From JBNARI01 sp049718765 (lineage in GTDB: Bacteria; Bacillota; Sulfobacillia; DUMF01), in contig JBNARI010000014.1 in assembly GCA_049718765.1 (NCBI GenBank), positions 1-53,489 on the forward strand: 53,489 nt of DNA, in the 5' to 3' direction. Shown one piece after another: positions 49,820-53,489 of this stretch (its first letter is position 1; each line of letters begins with the position of its first letter). The position numbers were made by a program, and so were the translations under genes. The notes under the pieces were generated by a model that saw nothing but the letters and a program-made list of their open reading frames with translations, searched no databases and had not been told where the DNA came from.

Positions 49820-51211
49820 ATGAGTGACGATACCATTGCTGCAATAGGTACCGCCCCTGGTGAGGCGGCTATTGGAGTGGTAAGGATAAGCGGAGGAGCA
49901 GCTATTGACGTGGCGCGGAAGGTGTTCCGGCCGCGGAGGCAGGGCTTGCTGGACCATGGCGGGGGCTGGAGGGTTGGCTTGGGGCTTATTGTGGAAGTGG
50001 GGTCCGGTGAGGTCATTGACGAGGGGATTGCAGTTGTAATGCCTGGGCCTCATAGTTACACGAGGGAGGACGTGGTGGAGATACAATGTCATGGCGGTGG
50101 CGTTGTGCTTCGCCGGACGTTGGAGAGCGTGCTGAGAGCTGGGGCGAGGTTAGCGGGTCCTGGCGAATTCACCCTCAGGGCCTTTCTTAACGGTAGGATC
50201 GATTTGACGCAAGCGGAAGCCGTGGTTGACCTTGTGCGGGCCCAGACCGAGGCCAGCTCCAGGGTGGCTTTGGACCAGCTGCGGGGTTCTCTGTCCAGAA
50301 GGATTGGGGAGATTAAGAGGCGCATAGTAGAACTGCTGGCGCTGATAGAGGGGTGCATTGACTTCCCCGAGGATGACGTTGCGGAGCCGCCCCGGGAGTT
50401 ACTGGTGGAGAGGTTGGGAGGGGTGGTGTACTCCATTGATCGACTATTGAGCTCTGCTAGGGTGGGCATAGTTGTTAGGGAAGGGGCGAAGGTAGCCATA
50501 GTTGGTCGCCCCAACGTTGGGAAGTCGTCGCTGCTGAATGCTTTGGTTGGGACAGAGCGTGCCATTGTGACGGATGTGCCGGGTACCACCCGTGATGTGG
50601 TGAGCGAGGTTGTGGACGTGGGCGGGGTGGCGGTGCGTTTGTGCGATACTGCTGGTATAAGGGAGACCAGGGATTTGGTCGAGGGAATTGGTGTCGAAAG
50701 GGCTATCGGCGAAGTTACGTCGGCTGACGTGGTGATTGTGGTGGTTGACGACTCTGAGGGCCTTACCAAGGGTGACCGAGAAGTGTTCGGGATAGTGGGG
50801 GAAGCGCTGCGCGAGGGGCGTGGGATAATTGCGGTGAACAAAATTGACCTGGATATGGGCCGGGTTGGAGACGAGGAACTTTCCTTGTGGAAGGGCTCCT
50901 GCCCTGTGGTGCGAATCTCGTGCAGGACTGGCAGGGGGCTTGATGCCCTGAGGAAGATGCTGAAAGAGCTCATTTTGGGGCGGTGGGAGCCGGAGACAGG
51001 GATGGTGACTCGAGTGAGACACAAGGTGGCGCTGGAGGAGGCGCGGGGCGCGTGCGTGCGGGCAGGGGAGGGCCTGAGGAGAGGCGACCCTATTGACCTG
51101 GTTGCAGTGGAGCTTCGGGAAGCGGCGGAGTGCTTGGCCAAGGTCACGGGTGAAGTGGTGACCGATGAGGTGATCGATGAGGTGTTCAGCACGTTTTGCG
51201 TTGGGAAGTGA
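49820..51211 (+). CDS. mnmE: tRNA modification GTPase MnmE
   Basis: 463 residues. N-terminal formyl-THF-binding domain starts DTIAAIGTAPGEAAIGVVR; G1 GRPNVGKSS near 229, G3 DTAGIRET, G4 NKID; C-terminal FCVGK with the essential Cys. With MnmG it puts cmnm5U on the wobble base of tRNAs. ATG 49820 follows GGGGGAAAACTCC; the earlier in-frame ATG has no family match. Confidence 0.97.
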   Translation: MSDDTIAAIGTAPGEAAIGVVRISGGAAIDVARKVFRPRRQGLLDHGGGWRVGLGLIVEVGSGEVIDEGIAVVMPGPHSYTREDVVEIQCHGGGVVLRRTLESVLRAGARLAGPGEFTLRAFLNGRIDLTQAEAVVDLVRAQTEASSRVALDQLRGSLSRRIGEIKRRIVELLALIEGCIDFPEDDVAEPPRELLVERLGGVVYSIDRLLSSARVGIVVREGAKVAIVGRPNVGKSSLLNALVGTERAIVTDVPGTTRDVVSEVVDVGGVAVRLCDTAGIRETRDLVEGIGVERAIGEVTSADVVIVVVDDSEGLTKGDREVFGIVGEALREGRGIIAVNKIDLDMGRVGDEELSLWKGSCPVVRISCRTGRGLDALRKMLKELILGRWEPETGMVTRVRHKVALEEARGACVRAGEGLRRGDPIDLVAVELREAAECLAKVTGEVVTDEVIDEVFSTFCVGK

Positions 51212-51220
51212 GGGGTCGGA

Positions 51221-53101
51221 GTGTACGAGGCTGGACAGTACGATGTTGTGGTGATTGGCACGGGTCACGCCGGGTGTGAGGCTGCCCTGGCGGCGGCGAG
51301 GCTTGGGTGTCGCACGCTGGCGTTGACGGTGAATCTAGATAATATTGGTTTGATGCCCTGCAACCCGTCGGTGGGTGGGCCTGGGAAGGGGCACCTGGTG
51401 AGAGAGATCGATGCGCTTGGAGGAGAGATGGCTCTCAACACGGATAGGGCAATGATTCAGGTGAGGCGGCTTAACACTGGCAAGGGGCCTGCAGTTCAGG
51501 CGCTGAGGGCGCAGTGTGACAAGCGGCGGTATCACGTGGAGATGAGGAAGGTGTTAGAGGGCCAGGAAGGCCTTGTGGTGAAGCAAGGTATGGTCACTGA
51601 GTTGGTGGTCAAGGACGGGCGCGTGACCGGGGTTGTCACTAGGAACGGCGCTCACTTCAGAGCGAGGGCAGTGGTGATCACGTCGGGGGTGTATTTGAAC
51701 AGCCGGGTTATCACAGGGGAAGTGGCGTACCAAAGCGGGCCCCACGGGCAAGTTGCGGCTGTGGGGTTGTCCGATTGTTTGATGAGGCTGGGACTCGAGT
51801 TGGGGCGGTTCAAGACTGGTACACCTGCGCGGGTTGACCGAGACACGGTGGATTTCAGCGTGATGACGCCGCAACCAGGAGACGAGGAAGTCGAGTTCTT
51901 CTCTGTGATGACTCCAGCGCGGCATGTGGAACAAGTGCCGTGTTACCTCACCTGGACCAACGAACGGACTCATGAAATCATTCGGAAGAACTTGCACCGA
52001 GCGCCGCTGTATTGCGGGGTGATCAAGGGACGTGGGCCCCGTTACTGTCCGTCGATCGAGGACAAGGTGGTGCGGTTTGCTGACAAGGAGAGGCACCAGG
52101 TGTTCTTGGAGCCAGAGGGGCTTGATACCAAGGAGATGTACCTTTTGGGGCTGTCAACGAGCTTGCCCGAGGACGTGCAAGTGGAGATGATCAGGAGCAT
52201 CCGGGGGCTGGAAGGGGCGGAAATCGTTCGAGCGGGGTATGCAATCGAGTATGATTACGTTAGGCCTTATCAGCTGCACCCGTGGCTTGAGACCAAGAGG
52301 GTGAGGGGGTTGTTCTGTGCTGGACAGGTGAATGGCACCTCTGGTTACGAGGAGGCGGCAAGCCAGGGACTAATAGCGGGCATCAACGCAGCCAGGTATG
52401 TGCAGGGCAAGGAGCCCATAGTAGTGGACAGGGCAATGGGGTACATCGGTGTGTTGATTGACGATTTGATCAACAAGGACATAGATGAGCCATACCGGAT
52501 CATGACTGCGCGCGCCGAGTACAGGCTTTCGTTAAGGGCAGGGTCGGCCGAGCTAAGGCTCACCGAACTGGGGAGAAAGGTCGGGCTTGTTTCCGAGGAG
52601 CGGTACAGGAAGTACTTGGAGTTTGTGAAGGAGCTTGAGGGGGCGCGAGCTGCGGTTAAGAAGGCCATCGAAGACGTGGAAGGGGTAAACAGGCTGCTCA
52701 TGGGCATTGGAAGCCAACCGGTTCAAGGTAAGGTTGCTGTGGAAACGTTGCTGAGGCGGCCTGGGGTGGATTATGAAGGGCTTAGGTCGGTGGAAGGTTG
52801 GCTGCCTGCGTTGGAGAAGCGTGTGAAAGAGGAGCTTGAGACCGAGATAAAGTACGAGGGATACATTGAGCGAGAGAGGCAACAAGTTGAGCGATTTAGA
52901 CGGTTAGAAGGGAAGGCAATTCCCGAGGATTTAGATTACGACGCGGTGACAGGGCTTTCAACTGAGAGCAGGGAGAAGCTAAAAAGAGTAAGGCCTGGGT
53001 CTATTGGTCAGGCCATGAGGATTGCTGGTGTTTCTCCGGCCGATGTGTCAGTGCTTATGGTTTATCTGGAGCGTCGGCGTCGGGGTGTAAAGGCGGGTTG
53101 A
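51221..53101 (+). CDS. mnmG: tRNA modification enzyme MnmG (GidA)
   Basis: 626 residues. FAD-binding VVVIGTGHAGCEAALAAARL (20 residues); LMPCNPSVGGPGKGHLVREI; RFKTGTPARVD; FCAGQVNGTSGYEEAASQG; C-terminal helical domain with GLSTESREKL. GTG 51221 is 9 bases after mnmE. Partner of MnmE. Confidence 0.97.
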   Translation: MYEAGQYDVVVIGTGHAGCEAALAAARLGCRTLALTVNLDNIGLMPCNPSVGGPGKGHLVREIDALGGEMALNTDRAMIQVRRLNTGKGPAVQALRAQCDKRRYHVEMRKVLEGQEGLVVKQGMVTELVVKDGRVTGVVTRNGAHFRARAVVITSGVYLNSRVITGEVAYQSGPHGQVAAVGLSDCLMRLGLELGRFKTGTPARVDRDTVDFSVMTPQPGDEEVEFFSVMTPARHVEQVPCYLTWTNERTHEIIRKNLHRAPLYCGVIKGRGPRYCPSIEDKVVRFADKERHQVFLEPEGLDTKEMYLLGLSTSLPEDVQVEMIRSIRGLEGAEIVRAGYAIEYDYVRPYQLHPWLETKRVRGLFCAGQVNGTSGYEEAASQGLIAGINAARYVQGKEPIVVDRAMGYIGVLIDDLINKDIDEPYRIMTARAEYRLSLRAGSAELRLTELGRKVGLVSEERYRKYLEFVKELEGARAAVKKAIEDVEGVNRLLMGIGSQPVQGKVAVETLLRRPGVDYEGLRSVEGWLPALEKRVKEELETEIKYEGYIERERQQVERFRRLEGKAIPEDLDYDAVTGLSTESREKLKRVRPGSIGQAMRIAGVSPADVSVLMVYLERRRRGVKAG

Positions 53102-53104
53102 AAC

Positions 53105-53489
53105 GTGGCGGCGGGTGCGGGTACCGGGGAGGATTTCAAGCAGGTGGTCCATAAGGCCTGCGCCGAATTGGGGATTGTGGTGGGTGCGGAGCAGTTGGAC
53201 AAGATGTACGAGCATTATTGCCTTGTGATGGAGTGGAACCATCGGTGTGGGCTGACGAGTATAACGGGAGTGGAGGAGGCGGGGATAAAACATTACGTTG
53301 ATTCCTTGACGTGCTGGGCAGTTGTGGAAAGGGGTGTGGGGTGCTTCGGAGATGTGGGGAGCGGGGCCGGGTTCCCAGGGATTGTGCTGGCTATCCAGGG
53401 GGTAGGGGTGCCTGTGCTGATTGAAGCGGAGCAAAGGAAGGCGGACTTCCTTTGTATGTGCTTGCGGAAGTTAGGGATGAAGGGATTGG
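53105..53489 (+). CDS. rsmG: 16S rRNA (guanine527-N7)-methyltransferase RsmG, 3' part outside window
   Basis: The first 128 codons are present; the window ends before the stop. Family signs: VMEWNHRCGLTSIT, HYVDSLTCW and the SAM-binding DVGSGAGFPGIVLAI, then VLIEAEQRKADFL. GTG 53105 begins 3 bases after the mnmG stop, as usual for this gene pair. Confidence 0.94.
   Translation, partial: MAAGAGTGEDFKQVVHKACAELGIVVGAEQLDKMYEHYCLVMEWNHRCGLTSITGVEEAGIKHYVDSLTCWAVVERGVGCFGDVGSGAGFPGIVLAIQGVGVPVLIEAEQRKADFLCMCLRKLGMKGL

Noticed and set aside
1..53489. CRISPR arrays, prophage genes, complete insertion sequences, rRNA genes
   Set aside because: No regularly spaced repeats, transposase, integrase or phage genes, and no rRNA sequence, were found in the window.

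Overview
The window looks like the replication-origin region of a spore-forming, strictly anaerobic Clostridia-type Firmicute. Evidence: the dnaX-ebfC-recR-yaaL-bofA cluster (BofA and YaaL belong to endospore formers), a long Gram-positive-type SRP RNA, a T-box leader, oxygen-sensitive ferredoxin enzymes (a four-subunit 2-oxoacid:ferredoxin oxidoreductase and a tungsten-type aldehyde:ferredoxin oxidoreductase), and frequent GTG/TTG starts behind strong AGGAGG ribosome sites. The genus cannot be read from the sequence.

Left arm (1-30 kb), mostly minus strand. porCDAB (3042-43) is a 2-oxoacid:ferredoxin oxidoreductase. A one-domain EamA protein follows. Next comes a long minus-strand series: a FadR-type regulator, a DRE-TIM acyltransferase/lyase, a D-2-hydroxyacid dehydrogenase, a LarA-type nickel racemase and a complete branched-chain-type ABC importer livKHMGF. 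Upstream lie an M20 carboxypeptidase and a two-subunit UxaA/SuyAB-type hydro-lyase. Together they look like one hydroxy-acid uptake and breakdown unit of unknown substrate feeding 2-oxoacids to Por. On the plus strand sit dnaX-ebfC-recR-yaaL-bofA. Then come a sodium:solute symporter with its small partner, and a six-gene operon acoA-acoB-acoC-lpd-aor-moaD. That operon can split acetoin to acetyl-CoA plus acetaldehyde and oxidise the acetaldehyde to acetate with ferredoxin.

Origin (30.6-32.5 kb): DnaA boxes lie on both sides of dnaA. dnaA, dnaN, yaaA, recF, dciA-like, gyrB and gyrA follow on the plus strand and run directly into archease, rtcB (RNA ligase) and a PAP2 phosphatase.

Right arm (42-47.5 kb), minus strand, a translation block. 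A serine-type T-box precedes mtnP-mtnA-serS. A candidate small RNA with its own promoter and terminator comes next, then tRNA-Ser(UGA), Ser(GCU), Arg(ACG), Arg(CCU), tadA, Ser(CGA), Ser(GGA) and the SRP RNA. From 47.6 kb the plus strand carries rpmH-rnpA-yidD-yidC-jag-mnmE-mnmG-rsmG, the last cut by the window end.

The order is rearranged against the usual Firmicute origin: rpmH, normally divergent from dnaA across oriC, lies 15 kb beyond the dnaA transcription unit on the same strand, and the dnaX and serS/tRNA/ffs blocks are separated and head-on to replication. The most novel-looking items are the candidate small RNA at 43.74-43.87 kb, a second structured RNA candidate at 30.05-30.23 kb, the acetoin/aldehyde operon, the tadA-tRNA overlap and the FadR-controlled hydroxy-acid cluster.
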